Source: Serinus canaria (taxonomy: Eukaryota; Chordata; Aves; Passeriformes; Fringillidae). From it: DNA of 64,000 nucleotides. The notes under the pieces are model-generated. The model saw only the letters and a program-made list of their open reading frames with translations. It made no database searches and had not been told where the DNA came from. Positions 49,276 through 61,736 of this stretch are shown one piece after another; within the stretch, counting starts at the first letter, position 1, and every line of letters begins with the position of its first letter. Made by a program: the position numbers and the translations under genes. Location: assembly GCF_022539315.1 (NCBI RefSeq), contig NC_066313.1, forward strand, positions 69,195,934 to 69,259,933. The letters run 5' to 3'.

Positions 49276-52175
49276 AAACAGCTGTGTTTCAGTATTTTAA
49301 GGACATTAAAAAAAGTTAAGAGTTACAAAACTGAAGTCCTCTTTTAATAATATTTGCCAAATTTTGGCACTCTATCGACTTGGCCAAGGGTTTTGGTGAT
49401 CTATAGAGAGCTTGCTGGAGTGTGTCACAGAGGCAAACTCTTTGTTGCACCTGTTTTAAATCCAATCAGGCATTGAAGTAGGTCATTGATTTGTTAATGC
49501 CATCAGCTGCCAAAGAGTTCAAGGTCGATGGAAGCCATACACTAGATACCAAACTCAAAAAATGTCAATTAAGCCACTATACATTTTTAAGCCCTTTTTA
49601 TAACTAGTACCAAAGCATTCTAATTCCCACATATATCTACATTTTCACACTTCACAGAGCATGAAGATGCACATCCTCCTTTCCTGTGAGAGTGAGTTCC
49701 CCCACTTGTTTACACCTTTTCTGGGAGAGGTGGTGGTGCCCTTGCTTTACATCCACAGAGCTCCCTACAACCTGCTAATGCAGCGACTGTGAGACAGAAC
49801 ACAGGCCTGGTGGGAAAGCAAAACAGAAAAAAACAGTCCAATCAGTCAAAACAAGCAAAAAAAAAAAAAAATCCCCACATTATGAAGAATGACAATCAAA
49901 CCTAAATGCCCAAAGTCGTCCTCTGATCCTGTGTGGCATCCAGCTAGCACTCCAAAAGCATGCAAGTCCTCACTGCATCTTGTGTCATGCCTGACAGCAC
50001 AGCTCTTGGATGTCCTAACCCACTGCAGTGTATTTAAACTGCTGAGTCACACACCTGGTGTTCGCCACCATACTCAGTCCACAGGCTTCTCTTCTGTGTT
50101 GTGCTTTGACTACAATGTGGCCAAGATTCCAGGGTCCATGTGACAAATATGTAGTCACTGACATTTAGACAGCTTAATCTGAAAAGGAATCCCTACCTAG
50201 GTTTCACTAGCAGCATTTAACTGCTCTAGGGTCAACAGAAGAGAAGGGGCTGATAGGGCAGGGGAAACGCTGCTTTTGATAGCAGGAGAGAAATAACTGG
50301 ATAAAAATATGCCATGTTCATTACAGCAGAGAGAACAGAGAGCTGAGCATAGAGGGTCTGATAAAGTCTCATGGGAAAATAGGGTCTCTATGCACTTCAG
50401 ACTGGTTTGTGCTGCTCCATACCTTGTGCAAAGAAGAAACAAAATTCTTTCACTTTAATTCTTAGTGTCAAAAAGAACATTTATACTTCTTCATTTTACA
50501 GACATTCAAAATGTATAAATGAATTATCAGCATAGCTACCCTGTTTAGTTTAAAATCTGTAAATATTAACTTTGAAAAAAACTCTGACATGGTTCATGGT
50601 GCACAGTGCTCTGTTTCACTGTGTTTAGTTGAAGTAATTAATCTTACGATAGAAAAAGCAGGTTCAGCAAATGAAGTTTTAACAAATCTGGCTTTTGCAG
50701 ATCTAAGACCCTGAAGCACCTGCAGCTCCCACAGCTTGTCCCTGTGTGAAAGGCTTATCAAGCACTCTGTTATTACTCCACTGGTCAGACTTATAGAATC
50801 ACCCTGCCCTCTCCTCAGATTTCTAGGAAGCTTTTGCCTCCAGTGTTTCTTGATTCTATGGGAATTTCAGGACAAAGGTCCTTAGGGACTGAACATTCCT
50901 CAGTCCTCAGTAATTTTGAGTATGAAGACAGTTTCAACTGCAGGAAGTCCATGAATGAGGATTATTAAAAAAAATAACAGAATCTGTGCATTTTTATCAT
51001 ACTCTGCAATCACATAAAAAAATCAACATGATGTACAGAATCTAATGAATCAAAAATATTTTTAAAAGATCTATTGCTATTTCCTCAGGTTGCTAAACCA
51101 GCAATCTCAACAGATTTTTAGAGGTTTAAAAACACTCTGCTGGAGCAGCAGATTTATGAATACACAGGACAAACAGGTGCAAGAGATGAAAGAAGGAAGA
51201 AAGAAAGATGCTGAGATTGTATTATGTGAAACCATGGGATTGTATCTAATAGTGTATTTTAATTTATGTCCTTGCTAAAGGATAAACCAATTTTTTGTTT
51301 TATCTTTATGGATATTCAAAAAATTTTTAAGTACAGTCTGTTTCCTATGAAATTAAACACAATAGAGAAAACATAAATAATATCTTGGACATTGTAGAGG
51401 TCAAAAGGTGTGGAGGAAAAAGCCCTGTGATTTCTCAGACTTTTTCTTGTTTTTGTGGGGCTTTTTCTTGGTTCCAAAAATTTTGTAGGCATGATATTTA
51501 CCACACAGATTCTCCTCTAGACTTCTTTCAGAACTGATGCCTCAGTATCTTTAGCAGAACCATAGCACATCATCTGTAAGACCCAGCCTCCTCACTGCTG
51601 AACAGCACATTCTCAGTGCAGATGGGCATTTTCAGTGTTGCTTATAATCACTACAGAATATAGTTGTATGTTGACATTTAATGTCTTCTCTACCAGCAAA
51701 AAAATATAATCCAAGCATTGGAATAGTTTCTAAGTAATCTCATCAGTATCTGGTGGAAAGGAAAGCTGAAGCCTACACCACAGGCATTTTGCTAACCAGT
51801 ATGATCTTTATAGGACTGGTGCATATTCTATCCTCCCTTTTCTGGCCTACTATTTCTGCTGGAAATAGTAAGCTCAGCTGTACTTCACACTATCTGTAAC
51901 AATTCAACCCCAAACAAACAAATTTATCTTCAAATCAGTAAAAAAAAAATCATAATTTATTTCACACAGTATGAGAAGTGGAGAGCTTAGAATTGATTTA
52001 AATCCTCGTCTGAGTATGTAAATCCATGGTAGTGGATGAAATATTTCTGGAGGGTTTTCCTTTGTAGGTAAAACTACAATACTATTATCTTGTATTCTTA
52101 GTCTTTTATTCTAGATTGACTCTGAGAGGATCATCTAGAATGAACCTACCACATGAAATAACTTTCAGAAGTTTC
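49276..52175. other. Noncoding DNA, no recognised repeat
   Basis: No gene is recognised. The base composition is a little more balanced around 49670-50150 and 50690-50830. An A-run lies at 49857-49871. Frames of 60-84 codons show nothing identifiable. Confidence 0.5.
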
Positions 52176-52706
52176 ATGGAATCACAGAACATGCTGAGTA
52201 GAAAGGGACTCAGCAGGATCATCAAGTCCAGTTCCTGGCCCTATGCAGGACTATCCCCAAGAGTCACACCATGTGCCCAATTGCATTGTCTGAATGCTTC
52301 TTGTACTCTGCCAGGCTGGTGCTGTGATTGCATTCCTGGGGAGCCGGTTCCAGTGCCTTTCTTCTGGGTGAAGAACCTTTTCTTGATATCCAACCCAAAA
52401 CTCCTCTGACTCAGCTTCTTGCTGTTCCTTCAAGTCCTGTGACTGACCACAAGAGCAAAGTGCATGTCATCCATCCTTCACAAGGACGTTTTAGACTGCA
52501 ACAAGGCCTCTTCTCACTCTCCTCTTCTCCAGGCTGAAGAAACCAGCTGACCACAGCAGCTTTTCATAAAGCTTCCTCTCCCGACCCTCCACCATCCTTG
52601 TGCCCCTCCTTTGGATGCTTTCTAGCAGCCTAATGTCCTTTTTATTGTGTTGTATCCCAAACTGCACACAGTATTCAAGATAAATCTGCACCAGTGCAGA
52701 GCAGAT
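52176..52706 (-). mobile_element. CR1 LINE 3' fragment
   Basis: Reverse complement of CR1. It opens with the antisense tail ATGGAATCACAGAACATGCT, then GGATCATCAAGTCCAGTTCC, TTCCAGTGCCTTTCTTCTGG, TCTCCAGGCTGAAGAAACC and CTTGTGCCCCTCCTTTGGAT, and ends in TGCACACAGTATTCAAGATAA with CTGCACCAGTGC. This covers the 3' UTR and the last part of the ORF2 coding region of a 5'-truncated copy about 530 bp long. Minus-strand frames inside it, including the 73-codon one at 52491-52712 with Cys-Val-Gln-Phe-Gly-Ile-Gln, are the decayed ORF2 C-terminus. Confidence 0.95.
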
Positions 52707-54654
52707 TGCCAAAACTCATTCTGTCTGATCTCTGCTATTTACATACACTTCCAGGTCTCTGATTCTTTTTGTACATACTTATGCAGGGTCTGTCTCTGTA
52801 ATAATTATTTGAAAGTGGTAGGGAATGTTCCCATTGAGACTGTCATTGGAACTGTTCATTTATGTCATTAAAATAGTAAAATAGTTTCTCATGTAAAAAG
52901 GTCATGTGCCATTTAACATTTTCCAAAACAAATGCCAATCTCGGCCAAAGACTCAGCATAAGTCATCACCTATTTCTAGTTGGAAAATTGCAAATCTCAA
53001 CCCTGACTGGGTGGGTTTAAGTAACTTAAAATCTAGGGCATAGTTTCATGCATTACTTGGACCAAGCACATGATGAAATAATTCTTCTAAAAGCATAGAC
53101 ATAGCCAATGTTCTGACCAAAATTCTACCTCAAATTAATAAAAATGTAACTCCATATCTGAGCAATTGAAATAAACACATCTCCATTTCTTAGAGAGTGG
53201 GAATTCTTCTGTATATCATGGCTTCTCAGTATGGTTGTAATAGCAATTCCAAAAGTACTTAAAACTTTTACTACAAACTTTGTTACTTTGGGACCAATAC
53301 AAGCAAAAGATTTATGATGAGGCAGAGGCCAGCTTTTCAAAACAAATCTAGTTTTATTACTCAACTGGAATGTAAAGTTTTATGTGTTGGAATTGAAAAA
53401 CAAAAAGTTTGATGTCCATATTGGCAATATTATGTTCTGCTGAATATGAAGCTTCATCTCTGTCTCATTTCTGAGCAGGAGAGTTTTTATCACTAATATC
53501 CTATTGAGAAAATCCTTTATAAAATCCTTTGTTCTAAATTCTGCTCATGCTGTTTTCATATGCCTCCTCAGTCAGGTATTCATTAAAACTTGATATATAG
53601 TCATTCATCTTTCATTGTTCTGTTTAAGCAACTCCAATCAGCCGTTCAGATTTTTGTAGTTCTTTTGTGTCAATACAGACATGTTCATTTGCATAATGAT
53701 GGTCTCTCGTTTCCTTTTTTCAGACACAGAATTATCTTCACAGCCATTAAAAATAATAATAAATTGGAATTAAAAAATAGATACAGAAAAATGAGACCTA
53801 CTTACCTCTTATTGGAAATAAAGCAGAGCCTCTTAATACCCTGCATACGACCTATATCTCACTGGTTTGTCATGGCATTATGTGCACAGCATGCTCAAAT
53901 AACATCAGAAAGCCCTGTTGATTGGATATCTGTCACTATAGGTGGAAAGCAGCACTTTGTAAGATCTTTGAAGCTTTCAAATCTAGGCTTGTGCTTCAAT
54001 ACCTTCAAATTCCAGGTGGATTAGGAACTCACAAAAATCTCCTTCTTTCTCTGTCCATCTTCATTGGCTTCCCTAAACTGCCTTCTCCTGCAATTTTTCC
54101 TACTGATAGAAAACTTAATGTCTCAATTAGGACCTTTAACAAGAAAAGAGAAGTTGGCTAGAGTCTTGAGATGAACTACTGTATGAGTCTGAAGTAAGTA
54201 TGATTAAACTCTGAAGAAATTACTTCAGTACAACTTATTTCCTTTAGGGTTTTTTGGGGACCATCCTATAGTATGTCAACTGTAGTATTTTCAAACCCAT
54301 AAACTTATAATGGATTTATAAGAATGTCAAAGTGAAATTCTTCTTCCTCCTTTATTGTGTAATCCCTCCTCTTTGTAAAGAAACTATTTTTTTAATATTT
54401 CTTAAGAAATTGACTTTACGTATTAGTATTGCACCTAAATGGTGATTAGAGATTCACCATTTGGTGCAAATACTAAAGTATGTATTTAGTATCGACAATA
54501 TACTAGAGAATAATAATACATAGTAATGAGTTGTCATGAATACCTATCCAAATTTTATATGGATTTCTTTTTGTCAATCCATCTTTCTGTCAGTTTAGCC
54601 ATTTATGTCAATAGTGAATATTAGAGCCAGATTTTAATTGTGAATGACTTTCAC
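52707..54654. other. AT-rich noncoding DNA
   Basis: No gene or transposon is recognised. An inverted repeat lies at 54424-54475. The 144-codon plus-strand frame at 53590-54024 is the longest here, but it has no domain, an unremarkable start context and AT-driven composition, so it is not called. Confidence 0.5.
54424..54475. repeat. Near-perfect inverted repeat, 22-bp arms
   Basis: The left arm at 54424-54445 (TAGTATTGCACCTAAATGGTGA) pairs with the right arm at 54454-54475 apart from two single-base shifts, around an 8-nt spacer. The arms end in TAGTAT/ATACTA. It could be a palindromic remnant of a DNA transposon or a chance cruciform. Confidence 0.8.
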
Positions 54655-55672
54655 AGTATCAGAATGGTTGAAGTTGGCAAGAAAACTCTGCAGGTCATCT
54701 GGTCCAGCTCCCTTCCTTAACCAGGGCCACTAAGAACAAGTTTTCCAGGATAGGCTCCAGATTTTTTTTTCTTATCTCCAAGGAACAAAACTGCACAACC
54801 ACCCCTGGAAAGCCTATTGCAGTACTTGATCATCTCATTTAGAAGAGGAAAAAAAAAAAAAAAAGAAAAGGTGTTGCCTGGTACCTCCTGTGCTTCAATT
54901 TGTTCCCATCACCTCCTATTCTCTCACTGGGAACCATTGAAAGAACCTGGCTCCATCTTCTTTGAACCCCCCCTTGAAGTATTTATGTCATTGACAAGAC
55001 CTTCTCCTGTCCCTGCTGGACAATCACAGCTCTCTCAGCCTTTCCTCACAGGAGAGATGCTTCATCCCCTTTCACATTTTCGTGGCCCTTTGTTGGACTC
55101 TATCCAGTAGGTCCCTGTCCCACAGAGGAGTCCAGAACTGTGCGCAGCACTCCAGGTGTGGCCTCAGCAGCACAAAGTAGAGAGCAAGGATCACCTCCTT
55201 TAAACTGCCAGCAATACTCTGCTTAATGCAGCCCATTTTGTAATGGCCACATTGCTAGTCCATGCTCTACCTTGTTACCCAGTGGGACTGCCTGGTCCTT
55301 TTCTGCCAAACTTCTTCTGAGCCAGAAGACTTCCCCATGTGCAGGATTTTGTATTTCTGCAGATTGAACCTACTGAGATTTCTATCAGCCCACTTCTCCA
55401 GCCCCCTCAGGTCCCTGTGGAGGGAAGTACCTCTTTGGTGTCACAGCTCTCCTCTCAGTTTAGCCTGCAAACTTTCTGCCTCGTTATCCAGATCTTTACT
55501 GAACAGGGTAAAGAGGACCAGATTCAGTATTTGCCTCTGGGGTTCACCACTCGTCACTGTCCTCCAACTGCCTTTGGTGCTGCTGCTGGCCCCTTCAAAC
55601 CCAGTCAGGTAGCTTTCAATTCAGCCCACACTTCTCACTGTTTGTTCACTGTGCACTTTGATATTCCAACAA
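54655..55672 (-). mobile_element. CR1 LINE fragment, about 1 kb (ORF2 plus 3' UTR)
   Basis: Longest CR1 in the window, in reverse complement. The order from its 3' end is GGTCATCTGGTCCAGCTCCC, CAGGATAGGCTCCAGA, a poly(A) interruption at 54849-54863, GTACCTCCTGTGCTTCAA, CACAGCTCTCTCAGCCTTTC and GAGTCCAGAACTGTGCGCAG. It then continues with CACTCCAGGTGTGGCCTCAG, GACTTCCCCATGTGCAGGA, TTGAACCTACTGAGATTTC, CCCCTCAGGTCCCTGTGGAG and TCCAACTGCCTTTGGTGC, to CCCAGTCAGGTAGCTTTCAA near 55610. These correspond to the C-terminal half of the reverse-transcriptase ORF plus the 3' UTR. Frameshifts and stops abound, and the 5' part of the element is missing. The 97-116 codon plus-strand frames here are antisense to it. 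Confidence 0.95.
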
Positions 55673-58003
55673 AGGGCAGCTGCTAAGGTTTTAAGTACAT
55701 CACTGCTAATATTAGCTTGCTTGTAGGCATTCCTGGCTCATACCTTTCTGAGTCAGGCTAATGCTCTGGTCCTGATGGATGCCCTGTCTGCATGATTTTT
55801 AAAGTACTGATTCTAATGCAATGTCTTCTGATAAATCATAGTCAGACAAAAGAGAAAGGTTTGAAATCTTACTTCTCTATACCTGCTAGGAAAATCATCA
55901 ACTTCCTCTCAGTGCACAAATAATATTTTGGTCTACACCTGGTACCTGGAATCCACATGGAAGGTGAAGTTGCAAAGCAGTTCCATAGTCACACATACAG
56001 TTCATATATCCCAAAAGTTTTCAGATCTACAGAATGCTGAAACTCAAGTTAATGCTCTGACCTGGGGAGGAAAAAGCTGGTTTGGAAACTTGGCCCAAAA
56101 GACTGGGAATGAATGATAAAGATTACTTCCATATCTTTCATTTAGTTTCTTTGTTTTAAACTAAGATAGACAAAACATAGTGAGAAGTTTTATTATAGAC
56201 CAAATGCACTTTAGCTAAATTACTGAGTCATGTTAAACAAAGGCTCAGTAATGCTACCATCTTGGCTAAATGTAGCATGTAAGCACTTATTTGAGACCAT
56301 TTTCGGTTTAGATTTGACAATTTCCTCTATGAGTCCACTGAGGTCATGCCTCTTCTGTGAAATAAAACACAGGACCAGGGACTTCTTGTGAGAGTGATAA
56401 CATGTCTTACCCCATACAAAAGGTTGTAGTTCTGGAGAATCCTCAATTGTAAGCGATTTTCTGTAAGGGATTTTCTCTTACATCCCCAAAAGTTAGCTGC
56501 CTTTGTCCGTAGGACTACTCAACACACTACCTATCCAGACAACAATGCAGGACTATCTTTCCTGGCTGATTTGCATTGCCATTTGGTATAGATACAAATG
56601 AGCAGGAAAAAAAAATCCTATTTTGAGTATTTATGCTCAATAAATTACTTCCTATTAAAGTATAAGTAGGATCAAAAGCATGTTCATGTTCACAGTCACA
56701 CAGGCGAACATAAAGGGTTAAAGTGAAAACAGAAATTAATTCAAAGTTATTTTTAAAAAATAGTTTTACATTCCAAACAGTGACCTGCTTTCATGGTCTT
56801 CACTGTAAAATCAGTAACAAACATCAAATTATAAATTTGTAACACAGGAAAGTGATGCTTGCTTTACATAGCAACCAAAACCACATTCCTATCACATCCA
56901 CAGTATTGTCTTTAGCTTTCCCAAATTACAGAAAATAGGATTCCTAGAACTGTAGCTTTTGTGTTTGCTTGGACAGGTTTTTAAACATGACTGCTCTTTC
57001 ATCATGGTGAGGAATTCACTGGTTTATTTTTAAGAGAACTATTTTGATTTCTGCACTTCCTAAAGGATTTAAATGCTGGAATTATATACACTTTATCTAA
57101 GTCCTGGCAAATGAGAAAGCCTGTAAATAATTGGAACAAGTTTTAACGACATACACATCAGGAACACAGACCACAGATTATAGAAAGGCATGAAAGTAAC
57201 ACCCCGTAGATTTTTTCCTCTCATAAAAAAATGCAAGAGCACAGGGCAATCACTGTACATGTAAATTCTGTTACTAAAATATTCAGTTTAATCAGTAAAA
57301 TAGGCACAAGCTCAACAGTTAGAGTGTGCAGCTCAATCTGTGATAAATATCAAGGCATGAAGCATGAGTCATAAAGTAGGAAAATGCAGTGTATCAAAAT
57401 ATTTCTGACTAGTATATATTAGCTTCAGCCAATTATGTAAATAGCAATATGACCTGAAAAGTGAATAGTCATTTGAATGAGTTGGAGTTGACAATGAAAA
57501 TACAGTTTGATCACGTTTTGAAACCTAATTTCTAGGACGGTTATGAGGTGCTGTCCTTCAGAATGACATTGAATATAGCCTGTGTTTTGAGATTCTTCCC
57601 CAGAAGAGGAAATTAGGCTCAGGATTCAGGTTTCTTGTTATAAATTCACTGATCTCTGCTAAATGGTTTCTGAGGTTCTTCTGTCTTATTTTCTATCCCC
57701 TTGCCCCTTTGCACATAAACCCCCATCCCATCTCCTCAGTTATTTTTTTAATCAGTGACATAGAATATTTTCTACCCACTGTAACAACCAGAGAGAAAAA
57801 AAACCAAACACCTTTTAAAGTGCTTGTAATAAACTTGGATGAAACATACATGAACATAAATATCTTAAAACTTTTCAAGATAAAAAGATGCAAACAATGC
57901 AGCAAAGAAGAGCAGCTCTTCAGTCATGTCCCAACTTCATCTTCTAATGGAACCCCAATTATTTTGGAATACCTGTAAGAGGAGGGAAGAGGAAAACTTA
58001 GTC
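55673..58003. other. AT-rich noncoding DNA
   Basis: No gene or transposon is recognised in about 2.3 kb. Reading frames are all short (up to 89 codons) and unfamiliar. Confidence 0.55.
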
Positions 58004-58330
58004 CCGCTTAGATTTGTCTTAAAAAGAAGGAACTTCCCATCCGCTGGTGTTTAGTGTTTTCTGTCGAAGGCAGAAATTTCCAAGGGTTCGGCAATTCCGC
58101 TCCTGGCCTCTAGAGGCAGCAGGCGAGGCGCTGTACTCGCTCCCGCCAGAAGGTGGCAGTGTAGCACCGTTCTGTAAAGCTCCGTTGCGCCTACAGGGAA
58201 GCTGAATTTCCACTTATTTCCCTTTATTCCCAGGGAGCCGTTCACCCCCTCCACCCTCCCCCAGCTCACTCTGTGGGGGCGATGCCAAGAGTTTTTCTCA
58301 GTCTCGAGCCTTAAATTTTCCAATAAGCAA
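58004..58330. promoter_or_regulatory. Small CpG-rich island, candidate regulatory element
   Basis: About 15 CpG dinucleotides fall between 58004 and 58306, while the flanking kilobases have almost none. It contains a strong CTCF-like motif at 58144-58161 and a weaker CTCF-like half match at 58104-58121, plus a CCAAT box (CCAATAAGC) just beyond at 58320. The sequence could be an insulator, an unmethylated enhancer or a promoter of an unseen transcript. A 90-codon minus-strand frame (58051-58323) crosses it but has no recognisable domain. No splice-donor or start context was convincing. Confidence 0.6.
58142..58161 (+). promoter_or_regulatory. CTCF-like binding motif
   Basis: CCAGAAGGTGGCAGT matches the vertebrate CTCF core CCASYAGRKGGCRSY at 14 of 15 positions, the exception being A at the fifth. 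It lies inside the CpG-rich patch, in plus orientation. CTCF and its core motif are conserved in birds. Binding itself is inferred, not shown. Confidence 0.65.
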
Positions 58331-61300
58331 CAACAACACAGTCAAAGGCTGATGGGGCATCATCTGTTTCTCCGGCAGTGGTTGGAGTCTAGCTGCCTCC
58401 CACTCTCCTTCCAACCTCTCACAATGTCCTTGTAAAAAGTGTCTCTTCATCCTTCCTTTAGGTCTCTTTTATGTACTTAATGGAGAGATTATTTTCAGAA
58501 TATATCACAGAATAATTAATTTTTTTTTCCTCCATAGGTCTGTACTCTCCTTGACTTTAAACTTAAGCCAATTTCTTATATATTACTCATGTGCATTCTT
58601 CTTCTAGATTAATTCAGCCTTAAAAATAAAGCAATTCAAACTGTCTAGAATTTCAATTTGGCAGAAAAGTATTTTGAAGGACATGAGACAATTTTCTTGT
58701 GATTTTTCACATTGGGATATTAAAAGACAGTAAATCAGTTTTAACTAACCTGGTTCTTTGGACATATACCTATCAAAACTGTTATTAGATGTGACCTCTT
58801 ATTTAAATACATGGAAATCTGGCTATTTCAACTTAATAGGAACTGGAAAATAACCTTAAGAAATAAGTTGCAAATATATTTCTCTTCCTAAGCAAGCAGA
58901 TAATAATATCTAGTGCTTTTAAATTTAAAACAAACAAACAAAAAAAATTAAAATCCTTTTAAAAACCCCCAAAAATATATAAACAAGAGTGAAGTAAAAT
59001 AACCCACAATAATCTATTTAATTTTAATTTTTGCCTAAATCTCTCTCAAATAGAAACCTTAGATTCTATACCATTAGGAAAAACATATTTTTATGAATTA
59101 TTGGATACATATACAGGAAAATAAAGTAACTTCAGAAACATACAGGTCAGATTAATATTTTTTTGGTTTATATGTCAGAAAGTATAAATGAAATGTTGAG
59201 CAAAATTAGTTAATAGAGTGATAGTGAATAAACAGTATCAGAAATACATCTAAAACTAATTTCCAGGAAAGCCTAAGTGTCCTAGATTTTGCTCCCTTAG
59301 AGCAAATGTAATTCTCCACCATCTACTTAGCTTGGCATACAGCTTTTGATTCATGGGGTGACATAAAAATACTTAATTTATGTAAAAAATTAGAAGAATT
59401 CAATGTTCCAATTCATCAGATTTTCCTGGAGGATTAACTTTATAACTTTCTTATTTTTCTATCCTTCTTTAAATACTTCTCTTTCCATTCAACAATACTG
59501 TACACCTAGAGAAGATAGTACATATGAGAAATATATCTGCATTTGCATACATAGAAATGATGCTTGCCTGTTAGATACATTCAAGTAGTTAAGAATTTAT
59601 ACAGCAAGTTAAAAGAACCTGAGCTAGTACAGAATAAAAGATATTATCTTTGCATGTCCTAGCAGTGAAAATTTTTTTTTTTTTGAACCTCGACTCAAGT
59701 TCCTGAATTCCTTGTAATCAATTTTAAGGCCTTATTTGAGTAAAGAATATTATAAGTTCTACAAGCCTGGGGTTTTTCTTCACAGAAAACAAAAAAGAGA
59801 CAAAATTTTCTGCATTTTGATGTGACTGCAAACTTTGGCTGGGATAATCCTTTTGACCTAGCAACTTTGAAAAATTCTTGGGCAAGAGGTTCCAAGATAT
59901 CCAAAAACCCCTCAAAGAAAATGTTTCTAGAATTAACCACATACTAACAAAATTATAACGGTATTTTTTTTTTCAAAAGAGGGTATGTTAAATTCAGTAA
60001 TGTCTACCACAGACCAACCTTCACTTCTGTCAAAAAAATCTCAAATTGCAACAATATAGGAATAAAGGACATGTCAAAAATAATTTAATTCAACCAAAGC
60101 TTCGTACAAGTGAAACTGTTTTTTATTAATTCCAATTATCATAAGACATATTCGATTTGAAATTCAATATTCTTTTTAGAAAGGTAAGTACTATTTCTAA
60201 AATTCAAGACCAAGTAATGTCAAGAAAATTTTACTCATGTAAAGCAACTCTAAATCTAAGTATCGATGCAATTTTTCTATCAATGATGTTTACAGAAAGG
60301 ATTACAAATCAAATGGCTTAATTGCATATATCCACTTTCAGTATCTAATTTGTATTTTTTCTTGAAAAAATTAAATTACATACAGAATTATTAAATTTGT
60401 TACCAAAATTTATCTATTTTCACTAATTTCCAAAGTTCTTGTTGCTCTGCTTGCAGGAGAAAATTGCACCTAATAGGAAGGAGGGAAAACCAGAAAATCC
60501 TTTCAGAGATTTAAAAACTTAAAAAACAAATACTAAATATAAGCATGAACATGAAGATTAAGAATTAGTCAGTATGTCTGGTATCTCCTAGAACTGTTGA
60601 CCAATCAAGGCAAAGGAACCTCAGAGGATTACACAGAAAAGAGAGAGAAAAAAAAGAAGATTCTTATTTACTTTTTCTAATTTATATTCCCTACACCTAG
60701 GTATTTTCAGAGGAAAATATGGCATCTAGGTAATGCACATCAAATCTATTTTGAAAATTTGCTGTATCTCTTGCACCATAACAATGTTTAATAAAGTCCA
60801 GTCTGGGGTACAGGAGTACAAGAAATTTGTGATTCAGTTTCAGTTTAGACATGTGAGGTGAAGTTGATGTGCAAGGGTTTTACTCATTCACAAGTTGATT
60901 AAGCATCTTTTTCTTTGGAGATAAGCAGTACTTCCTGGGAAAAATTATTCTCTTATATGCATCTATAAAGAATTTAATTAAACACATTCTGGTCTCAAAC
61001 ACCTACTCTTAGAAGTTTAAATGGAGGCGCTCATAATTTCTACTCCTAGTACTGCAATCCAAAAGTCAGCCCCCACCCTGCTTGAAAAAAACAGTGAAGG
61101 TGTTAAAACAGCTTTTGAAAAAGACTGTGGAGTTGTATTCTAATTTATACAGAGTTATTAAATTGCTGCTTGTAAAGGCAAACAAAAAGGTTGAAAGAAT
61201 GGGTGACAGTGCAAGGCATAAAAGGATGGCTGTAAACCAGCTGGTTTAAAAATCAGTTAAGCACTGCAGAACAGTCATGAGAATTTTATTCTATATATCA

Positions 61301-61692
61301 ATGATCACAACCAGCTGTGCACACAGCGCACTGACATCACATGGGATTGCCAACCCTATTGCTGTCACAAGGAATTGTTCTTTTTCCAGTAACCTTTCTT
61401 CTCCAATAAACATAAACTTCAGATTAGAAGATAGTGCCTTCGCTTGCAAAACAGAGAGAAATTCTGGAAATATTTTGCCTGAGAATGTGCCAGGAAATAA
61501 TTATAAGTTGCTGCTGGGATGAATAAACTTAAAACAATGGTACTGCCTTTCAGTGGAAAACTCTAAGCTTAAAAAGAGGGCATTTGAATTTATTTGAAGA
61601 GTGCACTCTCAGTAAAGTTTCAGGTTGGCTTTTGGAATTCTGTCACACATACATATAGACACACAAAGACAAATATAAATGTGTATATATGA

Positions 61693-61695
<3 letters not shown>
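58331..61695. other. AT-rich noncoding DNA
   Basis: No gene or transposon is recognised in about 3.4 kb. It includes an A-rich stretch at 58925-58980 and a T-run at 59669-59681. Frames do not exceed about 81 codons. Confidence 0.6.

Positions 61696-61734
<39 letters not shown>
61696..61734. repeat. (TG)n microsatellite
   Basis: About 19 uninterrupted TG units follow a short degenerate ACAC/ATAT region. It is a standard dinucleotide microsatellite, likely variable in length. Confidence 0.95.

Positions 61735-61736
<2 letters not shown>

Noticed and set aside
53590..54024. 144-codon open frame on the plus strand
   Set aside because: It is the longest frame in the window but has no recognisable domain, no signal of coding composition and a random-looking protein. 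Frames of this length are expected by chance in 64 kb.
55262..55686. Two 115-116 codon plus-strand frames
   Set aside because: They lie antisense to the CR1 reverse-transcriptase ORF and inherit openness from it.
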